A DNA stretch of 64,000 nucleotides, taken from contig JAPEUQ010000010.1 of the NCBI GenBank assembly GCA_027946365.1, positions 930,001-994,000 on the forward strand. The letters are read 5' to 3'. Below the pieces are notes generated by a model, which searched no databases, was not told where the DNA came from, and saw nothing but the letters and a program-made list of their open reading frames with translations. The DNA comes from Kalmusia sp. IMI 367209. Taxonomy: Eukaryota > Ascomycota > Dothideomycetes > Pleosporales > Didymosphaeriaceae. Positions 9,225 through 20,129 of the stretch are shown piece after piece. The number at the start of each line of letters is the position of its first letter. The stretch's first letter is position 1. Position numbers and translations under genes: made by a program.

Positions 9225-11034
9225 ATGTTTGGAGGCGCTACGTCATCGGTTCTACGCTGTGAGCTGTGCAACAAGCCATTCGACAAACGTGGGTATTTCG
9301 CGAAGGAATGAAAGGGTGGCTGACGCGCGATCGCAGAATCGAGTTTGAAGAGACATGGATACTACTGTCGATCTCGCAAGATTGGAATTGTCGTTCGGCC
9401 GCGCTCTTGTATCGCCTGTGCGAAAGGGAAAGCGCGTTGTGATAACAGGCGGCCTGAATGCTCGAGATGCTTGGCCAAATCTATCGAATGTCGCTATCCA
9501 GCCAACACACGGAGAAATGCGGGAACAGAATCTTCTCCACTGCTAGTAAAAGATACTCCGAACGTGCAGACTTTGCCTGAGGGCAACGGTAATAGTGATC
9601 CTACCCTTCAAACCCCTTTCGCTGTACAAGAAGACTCAGACATCAACAACTTCAATTGGGAAGACCCACACATCGACTTTGCAGAGTTTCTCAACTCGCC
9701 ATTGATCAGCGAGGAGATGGAGGATTCGGTGTCGACCCGGAATGCATCTCTAATTCGTCACTCAACGCCATCAACAACCCCAGTAATACCCGTGCCACAT
9801 ATTATTTCCTCTGCACTTCTCGACGTCTCAATACCTCCAGTTCCAACGGACACCCGCCGCTCCCTCATTTTGAAATCGAAATTAGATGCTGGATCGCATC
9901 GAACCGTCACACTGATCCTACACAGTTTGAAATCCTACCCTCAGATGTTGCTACGCGATAACATCCTTCCGCCTTTCATACACCCGCATCTAGTTTCGTC
10001 TGACTTTGGTACCGCCGATATGGAGGCGTTGAACAATTGTATCAGCTTGATGCATATGATTAGCTACGAAGCTCAGGGCAGCCGAAAGTTGTTCTGGAAG
10101 AATGTGCGGTTGGAGTGCGAGCGATTGATTGCAGAGGTATATTATCCCCACAGCCCTTGAATAGGAACTCATCAATAGTCCTACCCGCAAGATATCGTAC
10201 AGTCTAAATCAAACCAAAGCACAAGGTTCCCAAGACTTTTCCCTTTGGTTCTAGCATCGTCAAGTAGAACAAGCAGCCGTACTAATCGATTTTGTTAGCA
10301 TACAAAATTCAACAATTGGCAATTGCTTGCTGCAATGCACGCTCTCAGCATCTATATCCTTCTTCGAATGAGCGAAGGCGAGACCGAGCACAACAATTTC
10401 GATTCACTTCTACTCACGACAATGACTGTAAGTCTCAAAATCTAAACGACCTCGCACGCGTCGCGTATTCCCAGAGGATCCGATTCCAATGCTGACAAAC
10501 TGTGTAGGCAATAGCTAGACAACTCGCACTCAGTGACTTGACGTATGTCCCTACAACACACACCTATGACCCCAAAGCGCTATGGAGAGAATGGGTCTAC
10601 ATGGAATCACGACGACGGTATGCACCCTCTCCTGATGCGAGCATCCAAATCTGCAACACTGACTTTCCCACAGCCTAGGTATCGTCTTCCGCATCATAAA
10701 CATGCTCGTGTTTTTCGACCCCGGCGCAATGTGTTCTCTCCAGTCCAACCTCCTCCTCGCCCCTCTTCCCGCAAAGAAACAGCTATGGGACGCACCTGAT
10801 GCGCTCACTTGGAAAGCGGAGCGAGATAGACAACCTGTGCCACGAAGGGCGTTCGGGTTAGCTTCAAACGGAGAGCTTATAAGACTCGATGAGATGGATC
10901 TGTACGGTGGGTGCGGAGAGATAGGTGAAAAGAAGATGGATGTGGGCAGTCCGGAGGAAAATTGGGAGGAGTGGTGCTCGGGGATTGATTCTTTTGGTGG
11001 GCTGGTTATGTTGGCTGCTTCTTTGGTAGGCTAG
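9225..11034 (+). CDS. C2H2 plus Zn(II)2Cys6 transcription factor
   Basis: Five exons: 9225-9288, 9337-10136, 10299-10427, 10508-10617, 10674-11034, in phase throughout, about 487 aa. Exon 1 and the start of exon 2 form a C2H2 finger (CELCNKPFDKQSSLKRH). A Zn(II)2Cys6 cluster follows at once (CIACAKGKARCDNRRPECSRC). The remainder is the helical fungal middle-homology region, with WQLLAAMHALSIYILLRMSE and LWREWVYMESRRRLGIVFR, normally the activation and effector part. C2H2-Zn2Cys6 double-finger proteins are an established fungal group, often controlling local secondary-metabolite or redox genes. The third join (10136 to 10299, 162 nt) is the least certain because other acceptors exist inside it. 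It is divergent from an SDR and convergent with a GMC oxidoreductase, possible targets. Confidence 0.83.
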
Positions 11035-11195
11035 TAGCATCTTTCAGTGCAAAATTCCGCATTAGAGGAGTGCATGTTGTCTTTCGCTATTATATGCTCA
11101 ACAGAACGTGGGTGGGAAATCACAGATGACATATGGTCTAAGGGCGACTGGGGCTATATTGGAAAGACTATAGTGTGTCGCGCACTCTGATCAAC

Positions 11196-12875
11196 TTAGG
11201 CCTTCCCAGCCACCACATCCGCACACAATTCAGCCAGTGCATAAATTGTGCAGCTCGGCATCGCCCCCAGCGGCTCCGGGAAAACGCTCGCATCACATAC
11301 TCTCAGACTACCCCCACTGACCCCTCTTACCCTGAACTCACTATCCAACACCCCTCCCAACGCACACGTCCCCATCGGGTGTGCAATCGTCTCAACGAAC
11401 CCCCTGATCCTTTGGTCGATCTCCTCGTCCCCACTTCCGCTTGTCAATGCCGGAAAGCCTTCGTCGGCAGGTGGCGTTTCGCCGTCGAGTACGTCCGCGA
11501 AGGGTGGGGTAGAGACGAGGTTGAGGGTTGTGCGGACGGCGGTACGCATGATGAAGCGGTCTACTTGCGTTGATAGGTACTTTGGGTCGATGAGGGGCGG
11601 ATCGGCAGGGTCAGGGGAGCGTAAAGTGACAGTGCCGCGGGATACAGGGAGCAGGTTGAGGGACGTGACAGCGATGTGGGCTCCATCGTCAGGTACGATG
11701 GAGGGGTTGTATTTTCCGAGGGCAGCGAGGACGGGCAAGTAGAAGGGGATGTTCATGTAGTGGCATCTTTTCTCTCTCAAGTGTGGGTGGAGGAGGTCTC
11801 TGTCTCCGGTTGCAATGTTGTCGGACGTGAGGACTGGTGCAAGGGTGGATGGTGGGATGTTGGAAAAGATATTGAACTCCCAAGGGAAGCCTTGGCCATA
11901 TTCAGGGCGCATGGTGCCTATGAAGGGGAGTGCGAAGCCTTTTGATGGATCCTTTAGTTTGAAGTATTGTGTTAGGCTGGAGTGGTCGAACAGATTCTGG
12001 CCTACTAGAGGCGACTCGACTCGCATATCAACGCCATGCTTTGCGAGCTCGTCCTTTGGCCCAATTCCAGATAGCATGAGTAGCTGAGGCGTCTTCTGCG
12101 CACCACACGACACAATAACTTCTTTCTTTGCATAGAGCCGCTCACCAGACAACAGCTCCACACCCGTCGCACGTTTATCTCCATCAAGGAGTATCTTCGC
12201 AACCGAAGCGTCACATCTTACATTTACCTTTCCCAAATCGTACACCTTCGCACTATGCTGTCTCTCGGAGCTGGACTCTCCCGTCGCCCGGAAACACTGC
12301 ACCATATCCGAAAACCCTGTCGGGTCCCCCTTCTCTGCATCCAAAGTATACGCATACCCCAATTTCTCCGCCGCCTCTTTGATGACCGGCCTCAATGGAT
12401 ACTTCCTACCGCCCACCGTATGCACCGGCCCCCCAAAACCGTGGAACTCTTTGTCGCCCTCTTCGTCCCACCACGTCTCTACCCTCCTGAAATAACGCAC
12501 CATGTTCTTGAAACCGAATCTCTCATGGCCCGCTTTCTCCGCAATGAGTGCGTAGTCCGTGGCAGAAGCGCGCATCCATGTACCAACATTACCGCCACTG
12601 GAGCCCGAGAGCATGCGGCCTGCTAGATTGGGTATCTGGCGGCCGTTGCAGTTGGGTTGGGGCACGGTGGAGTAGTCGATGAGGAGGCCTTGTGGGAGGA
12701 GGTCGAAGAGCTGGGTAGGATTCGTCACGTTGGGGTGGTCGATGGCGTTGGGACCTGCTTCAAGGAGGGCGATGGAGGAGGCGGGCAGGTATTGACTGAG
12801 ACGGGAGGCGATTACTACGCCAGCAGTACCGCCCCCGACAACGATGTAGTCGAATTCATGGGATTGGGTTGACAT
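11196..12875 (-). CDS. GMC-family FAD oxidoreductase (choline dehydrogenase/glucose oxidase type)
   Basis: Intact single exon, 559 aa, ATG at 12875. The N-terminal FAD-binding loop VVGGGTAGVVIASRLSQ is present, then LLEAGP (ADP-ribose-binding acid), and the second GMC signature GAQKTPQLLMLSGIGP in mid protein. The C-terminal active-site segment HPMGTCALGG supplies the catalytic histidine, and the protein ends with the usual flavin-covering PLGAMPSCTIYALAE. No signal peptide is seen, so the enzyme is probably intracellular. The first GMC signature is divergent (GRMLSGSSGGNVGTWMRAS in place of GGSSAIN), as in several uncharacterised fungal alcohol-oxidase-like clades. It oxidises an unknown alcohol using FAD. 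Its neighbours (zinc-cluster regulator, SDR) hint at a shared pathway. Confidence 0.9.
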   Translation of the reverse strand: MSTQSHEFDYIVVGGGTAGVVIASRLSQYLPASSIALLEAGPNAIDHPNVTNPTQLFDLLPQGLLIDYSTVPQPNCNGRQIPNLAGRMLSGSSGGNVGTWMRASATDYALIAEKAGHERFGFKNMVRYFRRVETWWDEEGDKEFHGFGGPVHTVGGRKYPLRPVIKEAAEKLGYAYTLDAEKGDPTGFSDMVQCFRATGESSSERQHSAKVYDLGKVNVRCDASVAKILLDGDKRATGVELLSGERLYAKKEVIVSCGAQKTPQLLMLSGIGPKDELAKHGVDMRVESPLVGQNLFDHSSLTQYFKLKDPSKGFALPFIGTMRPEYGQGFPWEFNIFSNIPPSTLAPVLTSDNIATGDRDLLHPHLREKRCHYMNIPFYLPVLAALGKYNPSIVPDDGAHIAVTSLNLLPVSRGTVTLRSPDPADPPLIDPKYLSTQVDRFIMRTAVRTTLNLVSTPPFADVLDGETPPADEGFPALTSGSGDEEIDQRIRGFVETIAHPMGTCALGGVLDSEFRVRGVSGGSLRVCDASVFPEPLGAMPSCTIYALAELCADVVAGKA

Positions 12876-13348
12876 TCTGGAAAAGAGTGGGGTATGGTGG
12901 ATTATGGATCGAGAGATAAAGCCCAGTAGCTCCGAATTTGTAGAATTTGAGAGTCCGACGTATACTGCAGGAGATGAATACCGGATTTCGAGAAACTTAG
13001 TATTTTAATAACCGTCTTGACTTCCTCTCAACTCTATCTACACTCGGATGATTAAGCTACAAATGGTTAGCAGTTGGTGCAGAAATATTGATTCGACTGC
13101 CAATGAAGCAAGGCCACCCAATCTCACATAATCATATCAAGAGAATTCCCTGTTAGGGTAGAGCTCTGGCACTGTACACCGCCAGTCAGGATATACTCGG
13201 CGAAGTAGGAATGTGGGTATTCAGGCCGTCCGCTAACTCGAATTGTGACTAGGTACTGATTTTATTCAGGATCTCTAGAAATTCCATTCCAGCCGACCGG
13301 ATTTAAGGACTATAATCCGAGAGGGGATTTTGATATGTCCCTTCCTAC
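12876..13348. other. Intergenic region
   Basis: Promoter of the GMC oxidoreductase and 3' flank of the DUF6536 gene. AT-rich, no repeats or coding frames recognised. Confidence 0.45.
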
Positions 13349-16312
13349 TCATCCAGGGCTTAGAAGGTGCTCCCTTTCTCCAAGGATATCGCTCTTATCT
13401 CGTTTGTCCTCACCCCCAACCCCAGCATACAGCTCATTAGGTATTATCGTCTGTACCTCCTCTGACGAAAGGCCCGCATGTCTAAACTGCTTCCCCATTC
13501 CCAAGTCACCCCATTTAACACCTGTCACTGGAAAATCATCCAATTGCGTTGTCGCGGCGCACAACACTCTAATGCTCCCAAACATCTGGGGAATGACACC
13601 TTCTCTTCGATACCCAAAAGCCCACCAGCACCCACTCGTCATAACAAGAATTAAAAACGCCGCAAGCCAAAGCGGGTATGCAGCGTACGTAATGGTGTAC
13701 ATGGAGTGCTCGACATAGCGTCCTAGATCCTTGGATTTATCGCTCCATATTGTTTCTTGCGTTTGGAGGGCTTCTCCGAGCATCCAGTGGGTGAGGATTG
13801 AGTAGGTCATTATGGGAAAGAGAATTTTCTTGGGCAGTTGTAGGAGGTAGTCCTGTTCGAAACTTTCGCCTATCACTGTCGTACAGCGGAGACGGGCACG
13901 CTCGTGCTCTAGCTTGCCCCAATCGTATTCTTGGCTGACTAGCGTGATGTTGTATATCAGCAAGAGGTAAAGTAGTGAATATATGAATTGCGCGCCGTTC
14001 GAACTATATTATGTCAGAAGTATCATCGAGGCAGTCGAGGAGAGATGTACATTAGAAAAGAGAGGACTTCATTACTCCCATTATCTGGGGATAATGCTGC
14101 GACTGGTAGAGACCGATTGAAGCCTCCCCAGCCGCCGGATATTTTTGCGAATCGCTCGCCGGAGCTCATCCTGCAAAGATCATCTTCGCCATAGCTGTAG
14201 CTGGAGCCCCCACTACATGCTTCTTTTTCCGCCTGATTGGACATGCCCAAGCTAGGTCGAGAGTTAGTGATAGCCCAGAGTATATAAGAGGCATGCTTAC
14301 GGCACTGCAATCGCGATTGAAGCGGAAACCTATAAAAATTGAAGCTGATGAGCAGATGTTTTACGGAGGCGTTGAGCGAGCTGAAGAGAACTTACCATCA
14401 CTATGCTGCAGAAGATCATAATGCTCATTTGGCTAGATGTAAAGTTAGTGAAAGTGCACACGCGGGGGTAGATTCTATGCATGTCTTTGTTGATACGTAC
14501 GTCAGAGCAGTGTTACCGAGATTCGAAATGAGGCTTCGCTTGATTTTTGTTGCGATCGTGGGCTGGATCTCGTTTACCTAGGTTTGTTTGAATTAGCATA
14601 TTTCTTTGTGTGTTCTAGAGAGACGTACAAAACGATTGACCGAATTCCACTTCTTGCATTTCTGGCAATGGCCAACTTCCTCACCAGTTTTGGACTCATC
14701 CTTACTCTTACAGTGTTTGTGACATGTATGAGTGCTGTGCCTCCGATAATTCTCTTTGGCATTGACCATGCATTCCCTTAATTGTCTATAAGCATCTAGT
14801 ATTTTTCCGTAAAAGAGTATACATACCCTTGCACGCGAAGCTCACTATGTGAAGCTGAAGCAACAATGACGTCTCCGATTGTCAGTAATTGCCGCTTGAC
14901 ATGTCCTCGCGCGATGATATTAACAGTGATCATGTATATTGCCTTGATACAAAGAGCGGCTGCAAGGACAAAAGCTGCGTTCATACGCACATTTAGGCGA
15001 CATTGAGCTGGTTTCTGCTCTCCCATTGTGCAGATTACGCTCCCAGCGTTCACGCAATCATCATCCTTGCCGGCTACGTATGTGAGTTGGTTGTATTGAT
15101 CGATATTAACAGTTTCTTCGAGGCTGTTGATGTCATCCCACGTGTTTGCGAGACCTGTGCAATTGTCTGTTGAGTATGAGATTTTGATTTTTGAATAGAC
15201 TAAGCCGTTTTGGTGCGTTCTGTCAAGATCTCCCTAGACAAACAAGCAAGTCAGCAAAATCAAGTTGGACAGGGTAACTATGGGCGTCCGAATCCACGTA
15301 CCTGCATGATTGCCGTGGATCGCGCAAAGGAGGCTCGTCCAGTCCGGAAAGCGCTCCAACATAGAAACGATGATGCACTGGAGATAGGATATCCGGTGTA
15401 CGAGCTGTACCTCGTTGTCGAGAGCGCAGCATAAGACGTCGCGTTGAATTCGACTTTCGATGGAGGCTCGACAATGTACGACGGTCCTATCAGGGAGTTT
15501 GCGAGAAAGTGGATTGGTAACGAGGTGCAGACCAGCAACAACCAGGCAGCCCACGCTTTCCCCTTGCCTTCTTTTTTGTGATTAATGTTCCATGGTGAAT
15601 TCGTGCCTACTCTAGAATCTCCAAACTTCTCTAGCATGTACTTCAGATCGCTTGTCTTTAGCGAGGTAATTAATTGCTGGTATGTGTTGCTCATGCCTAG
15701 GACCATAGTAGCGCCAATGTTGATGACAAGTAACAATGCGGTATTCGTGTTCGTAACGTCCTTGCAATCTTGTGTGTCGCCACCAACGGAAGAAGTAAAC
15801 TTGTTGATTCTAGCTCCAAATGCTTCCGCGTTTGTAGCTATGACGATTATCATACCAATAGCAAAAAGACTCATGAGAAGACTCATGCCTCTCAATGAAC
15901 GGTCAATAAGTAGCTGGTCTTTCCATACGCCTCGCTTAATCTTTGTGGGCTCGATTTCGGCGGCTGGGTGCTTGCGAATAGAGCCTTGCATGTATCGAGG
16001 CAGAGGTTTCCTCCGAACTCGGCTAATACCCTTCTCCCATCCATTTTTGAGCTTCCGGAGGCCACTGCTGGTCGTTGATGATGATGATGTGTGCACCGTG
16101 TTGAAACTGCTCAGACTCGATCGATCTGCGGTTTCTCTACGTTCCAGAGTGGTATAGCTAGGCAACGATGGGTTCGATTGTTCTTGTAGATCGAATTGTA
16201 TTTCGTCGTGGCCAGGAGAATCGCCTACTCTCCAAGCTGTGTCGACGTATTCGGCGATATCCTGAGACTCGTGCAAGGCTGGGAGTCTGTCGTAGCTATA
16301 GTTCGCAGCCAT
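13349..16312 (-). CDS. DUF6536 polytopic membrane protein
   Basis: Eight exons read in phase: 16312-15302, 15233-14827, 14776-14629, 14577-14501, 14432-14396, 14329-14301, 14251-14051, 14003-13349; about 854 aa. A cytosolic, Ser-rich N-terminus of about 135 residues precedes the family core GVWKDQLLIDRSLRGMSLLM. The marker NIGATMVLGMSNTYQQLITS follows, with about eight membrane segments (for example SLLMSLFAIGMIIVIA and FIYSLLYLLLIYNITLV). A middle loop has paired CxxxC/CxxC cysteines (TCHKHCKSKDE, GHCQKCKKW). This matches the fungal DUF6536 family, whose function is not known to me. The middle exons are tiny (29-77 nt), so a naive gene finder would miss or fuse them, but phases and conserved segments such as ATKIKRSLISNLGNTAL agree. 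Confidence 0.82.
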
Positions 16313-17771
16313 CTTCGCGATGGGACGTGATCAACGAAACGACCTTAAGCGCGTTCTGTTGAACGACTTCTTCTCATTTTACAGGCACAGTTGTACGGGC
16401 CCCGGATAGCGTGAGCGATATGACTTCAATCGGCTTTGCATAGAAACGTTTGATGGGAATGTGTTTATGAAGAAAGTGATTCGAAAGACACACAAGAGAA
16501 CGTGCCATTCTCTGAGGCGGCGTACAAAGCTTAATTGTCCGTTGTGGTCCGTGTCATGTACCCTGGCGTTCCGTAGCAGGGGATAGCCGCACAAGAATAG
16601 CACGACTTTGCGAAGCAGCCATTCACATCTTGAGTCCCCTGTAACGGCGCAGCGATCTGCAGATGAAATGCGGTTGTGCCCTTTGTTTGGAGGCGTGGCT
16701 TGACGATGGGGGCACGATTCTGCCCAGTCACATCCAAGCGTGCTGTTGTGGCTGACTCCTTTGGGATCCACCTTGTCTGCTCGGGGGCCAAATTGCGTCG
16801 AGCCGGCCTTGGTTTGCACCCATGGATTAGCGAGACGTGCACTTGGCCGTCGTAAGCTTTCGTCATGAAGGAAGCGCATCACGGTGAAAGCCGTGTTGTT
16901 GCCTATCGATGTACCTGAAACTTGATACCAGAACCCAACAGCCGGGCAGGCAAACTTTTCCAAATAGCAATGTGAGACAAGCGTATGTATCGACCGGGGA
17001 TTGGCTTCGAGATTGGAAATGATGTGTTAATTAAATGTGCGGTTTGGTCGCAACACGCTGAACAGTGGCCCGGAAGGGTCCGGGAGCCTTTCAGCAGCGC
17101 GTAGATGTCCACCTTTTTTGTCGGCCCACGTAGTGGAGAGTTGTGTAGTATTAGAAAGCAGCATAACATGTGAGCTTTCAAGATGAATGCATGCTTTCAT
17201 ATCGACATTCCGTTCCTGTGGCTGCTAGTACACATATCCACGGGGAAGTGGCTCTAACGTGACGCGATGGGCTAAGATCCTTGCAGCCCTAACATAGAGG
17301 TCCCACGAGTGGCTTGCGATGTAATTCCCCATTTACATACCAAAATATGAAGGCTTGCTTCTCCTTTTCTCTTCCTCTTCCTCTTCTTTCAAAAACTTTC
17401 GTGATGCAACATGTTGCAAGAGACTGTGTTTTGAACCCGATGCCTCAGGCAATGGCAATGAATGATCATGTGGAATTTCGTTCGTTTGGGTATGACATCT
17501 GACAAATTAGGTGAATGTCGGCTCGCGATGAGGCTCTGGAGTAGATAGTACTGTGTGAAGGTTGCGACATGTGACGCATGTGACGGATCTCAGCACAGAT
17601 CGGGGAAGGTGCAGCACCACGGCTGGAGGCGGGAGACGGTTCTAGTGTTCCAGCAGCACCTCGGCTCAGCACAAGCGAAACTACGGACTCGGTCATTTCT
17701 GTCTTCATTGCCAGGCATTGTTCTCTCACACTCTGCGAGTTTTCGGGATCTCTTCTTCACATTCAGAGACC
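16313..17771. promoter_or_regulatory. Long divergent intergenic region
   Basis: About 1.46 kb between the DUF6536 start (left) and the acyl-CoA dehydrogenase start (right). Several frames of 60-190 codons exist on both strands but overlap one another, lack domains and show no splice logic, so I do not call them. A pyrimidine tract lies at 17357-17390. Confidence 0.45.
17357..17390 (+). repeat. CT-rich pyrimidine tract
   Basis: A run made almost only of C and T, about 390 bp upstream of the acyl-CoA dehydrogenase ATG. Such tracts often lie near fungal transcription starts. Confidence 0.5.
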
Positions 17772-19240
17772 ATGGCCTCGATCGCAAGAAGCCTCCGACC
17801 GCTTGCGCGCACAGCGACGAGCTCGTCCCGCACCCTGCGACCAGCATTCACTCGGATCTCCCCGCAGTAAGACCCCGGCTTCTATAAGACGAACACACAC
17901 GAGACTGACACACTATGTACAGAATACGATGTCTCTCAGCGACAATGCCCCGACGCGAGGTCGACATCACAGACATTCCGCCCACGCCCATCACGCATCT
18001 CTCTGAGACGGAAGTGCTCATGGCCGACTCGGTGTCCAAGTTTGCCAACGACGTGATCCTCCCCAAAGCGCGAGACATGGACGAGGCTGAGATGATGGAC
18101 CCGGCCGTGGTGGAGCAGCTGTTTGAGCAGGGGCTCATGGGCATCGAGATACCAGAGGAGTACGGCGGCTCAGGTATGAACTTCACATCGGCCATCATCG
18201 CCATTGAGGAGCTGGCGAGGGTAGATCCCAGCGTTAGTGTCATGTGCGACGTACACAACACGCTTTGCAATACCGCCATAATCAAATATGGCTCCCAGAA
18301 GCTGAAGAAGGAGTGGCTACCGAAGTTGGCAACGGGCACAGTTGGTCAGTACCCCTACATTGAAGCGTAGTTCAGTGGGATATGCTAAGTCAATCAGCTT
18401 CTTTCTGCCTCTCGGAACCCGTCTCCGGATCCGACGCTTTTGCCATGGCCACCAAAGCCACGCGGACAGAGAACGGATACAAGCTCAGCGGCAGCAAGAT
18501 GTGGATAACGAACAGCTACGAAGCCAACTTCTTCATTGTTTTCGCCAACCTAGACCCGAGCAAGAAGTACAAGGGCATCACTGCTTTTGTGGTGGAGAAA
18601 GGTACGCCTGGCTTCAGCATCGCTAAGAAGGAGAAGAAGCTTGGAATCAAGGCCAGCAGCACATGCGTGATCAACTTTGACGATGTGGAGATCCCCAAGG
18701 ATAACTTGCTCGGCAAGGAGTTCGAGGGTTACAAGTATGCGATCGGTCTTCTAAACGAAGGACGTATCGGCATTGCTGCGCAGATGACTGGTCTGGCTCT
18801 TGGTGCCTTTGAAAATGCGGCAAGGTAAGTCAATTCGAGCGCAGCAGCTAGGACGACACTTACGATGACCCAGTTACGTATGGAACGATCGCAAGCAATT
18901 CGGACAGCTCGTCGGCGAGTTCCAGGGCATGCAACACCAGCTCGCTCAGGCGTGGGTCGAAATCCAGGCCGCGCGTGCTCTTGTTTACAATGCTGCTCGT
19001 AAGAAGGAGGCTGGCGAGGACTTCGTCATGGACGCTGCCATGGCCAAGCTGTATGCATCGCAGGTTGCTGGAAAGGTGTCGGGCCAGGCTGTGGAGTGGA
19101 TGGGCGGCATGGGCTTTGTGAGGGAAGGTTTGGCCGAGAAGTATTTCCGTGACAGCAAGATTGGTGCCATTTATGAGGGAACGAGCAACATCCAGTTGAC
19201 AACGATTGCGAAGCAACTACAAAAGCTGTACACGAAATAA
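17772..19240 (+). CDS. Mitochondrial short/branched-chain acyl-CoA dehydrogenase
   Basis: Four exons: 17772-17866, 17923-18344, 18398-18824, 18874-19240; about 436 aa. The N-terminus is an Arg/Ser-rich presequence without acids ([20 protein letters not shown]), typical for matrix import. The core shows the FAD-binding segment [16 protein letters not shown], the substrate/FAD-loop region [28 protein letters not shown], and the C-terminal [17 protein letters not shown]. The Glu of YEGTS is the position used as catalytic base in short- and short/branched-chain enzymes. It oxidises acyl-CoA with FAD and passes electrons to ETF, most likely in valine/isoleucine or short-chain fatty acid breakdown; chain preference is inferred from similarity to SBCAD. 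The second intron has the donor GTCAGT, unusual at position +3. Confidence 0.92.
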
Positions 19241-20129
19241 ACGGCCGCGGCGCATTGCTGGGAAAAATACAGGCGTCGGGCGATTCCGGGCATGTTAGAT
19301 GGACTGGTTGTTTTTGTATGCTGTATATATTGAATGACAACATCATCCAGAGGAGAAGCGTACAGGGTCCACTGGAGCTCGCGGAGCTAGTGCCTCCGTT
19401 CTTGCGTGGACGTCACCGACTTGGATTCTAGCAGAAGATGTTCCAGGAGAGTCCTCAGATCTCCAGATCCGCGTGTGGCTGGAGCCCAGGCCAGCCCGAG
19501 CAATGGGAAGCGAGCATTCTTCCAACGCCAGGGTTATGACATGGCAACCCGCAGCGCCGGACATGACCCGGTAGTAGACGTGTGCGCTGTTTTCGTCGAC
19601 CGACACCCGCCAGGCGTCGAGTCATGGCGGCACTGTGAGAGGGCAACTGCGCGGGGATGCTCCTGCCGTGTACCGGGAAGCGCCTGCTTGCCTGGCCCAC
19701 CCTGTCTCCCCACCATCGTGTGAGGGTCATGCCGCGCCGTCTCCGCGCCAATTTTTCGCCCACGCAGAGTGATGTCGCTCACTCCAGCGATTCACTGCGG
19801 AGGCCTTGACACCACCTGCTGCTCCATGACGGCACGCTTTGTCCGTTAGTCGAGAGAGCGGCCGCAACCGTCTCGCCGTTCCTTTCTATTCCTCCTCTCC
19901 TTGCCTCTCCAGCTCCTACTCGCTCGCCTTACCGCCGTTTCCTACTGTTGCCAACCTTTCTCTTATTCGCGGCCCTATTTTTGATTAACGACTATCTTCG
20001 CGTGTCGATTCGCTCACCGCAGAATATCCTGTGCTAGCCTTCCAACAAATCATTGGCCACGCAGCCCTTGGTCGCGTGGCACACCGCCAGCCACAGCATA
20101 CATTCGCTGTAAACAACATAAACACGCCC
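19241..20129. promoter_or_regulatory. Promoter and leader of the coiled-coil gene
   Basis: Left part is 3' UTR of the acyl-CoA dehydrogenase. Right part (about 19870-19960) is C/T-rich, like a 5' leader. Overlapping frames on both strands are not protein-like. Confidence 0.45.

Noticed and set aside
7654..12875. Full secondary-metabolite gene cluster
   Set aside because: No backbone enzyme (PKS, NRPS, terpene cyclase, DMATS) in or near the region; only a regulator and two oxidoreductases.
16379..16963. 194-codon minus-strand frame in the long intergenic region
   Set aside because: No domain, no consistent start context or splice partner, overlaps other random frames.
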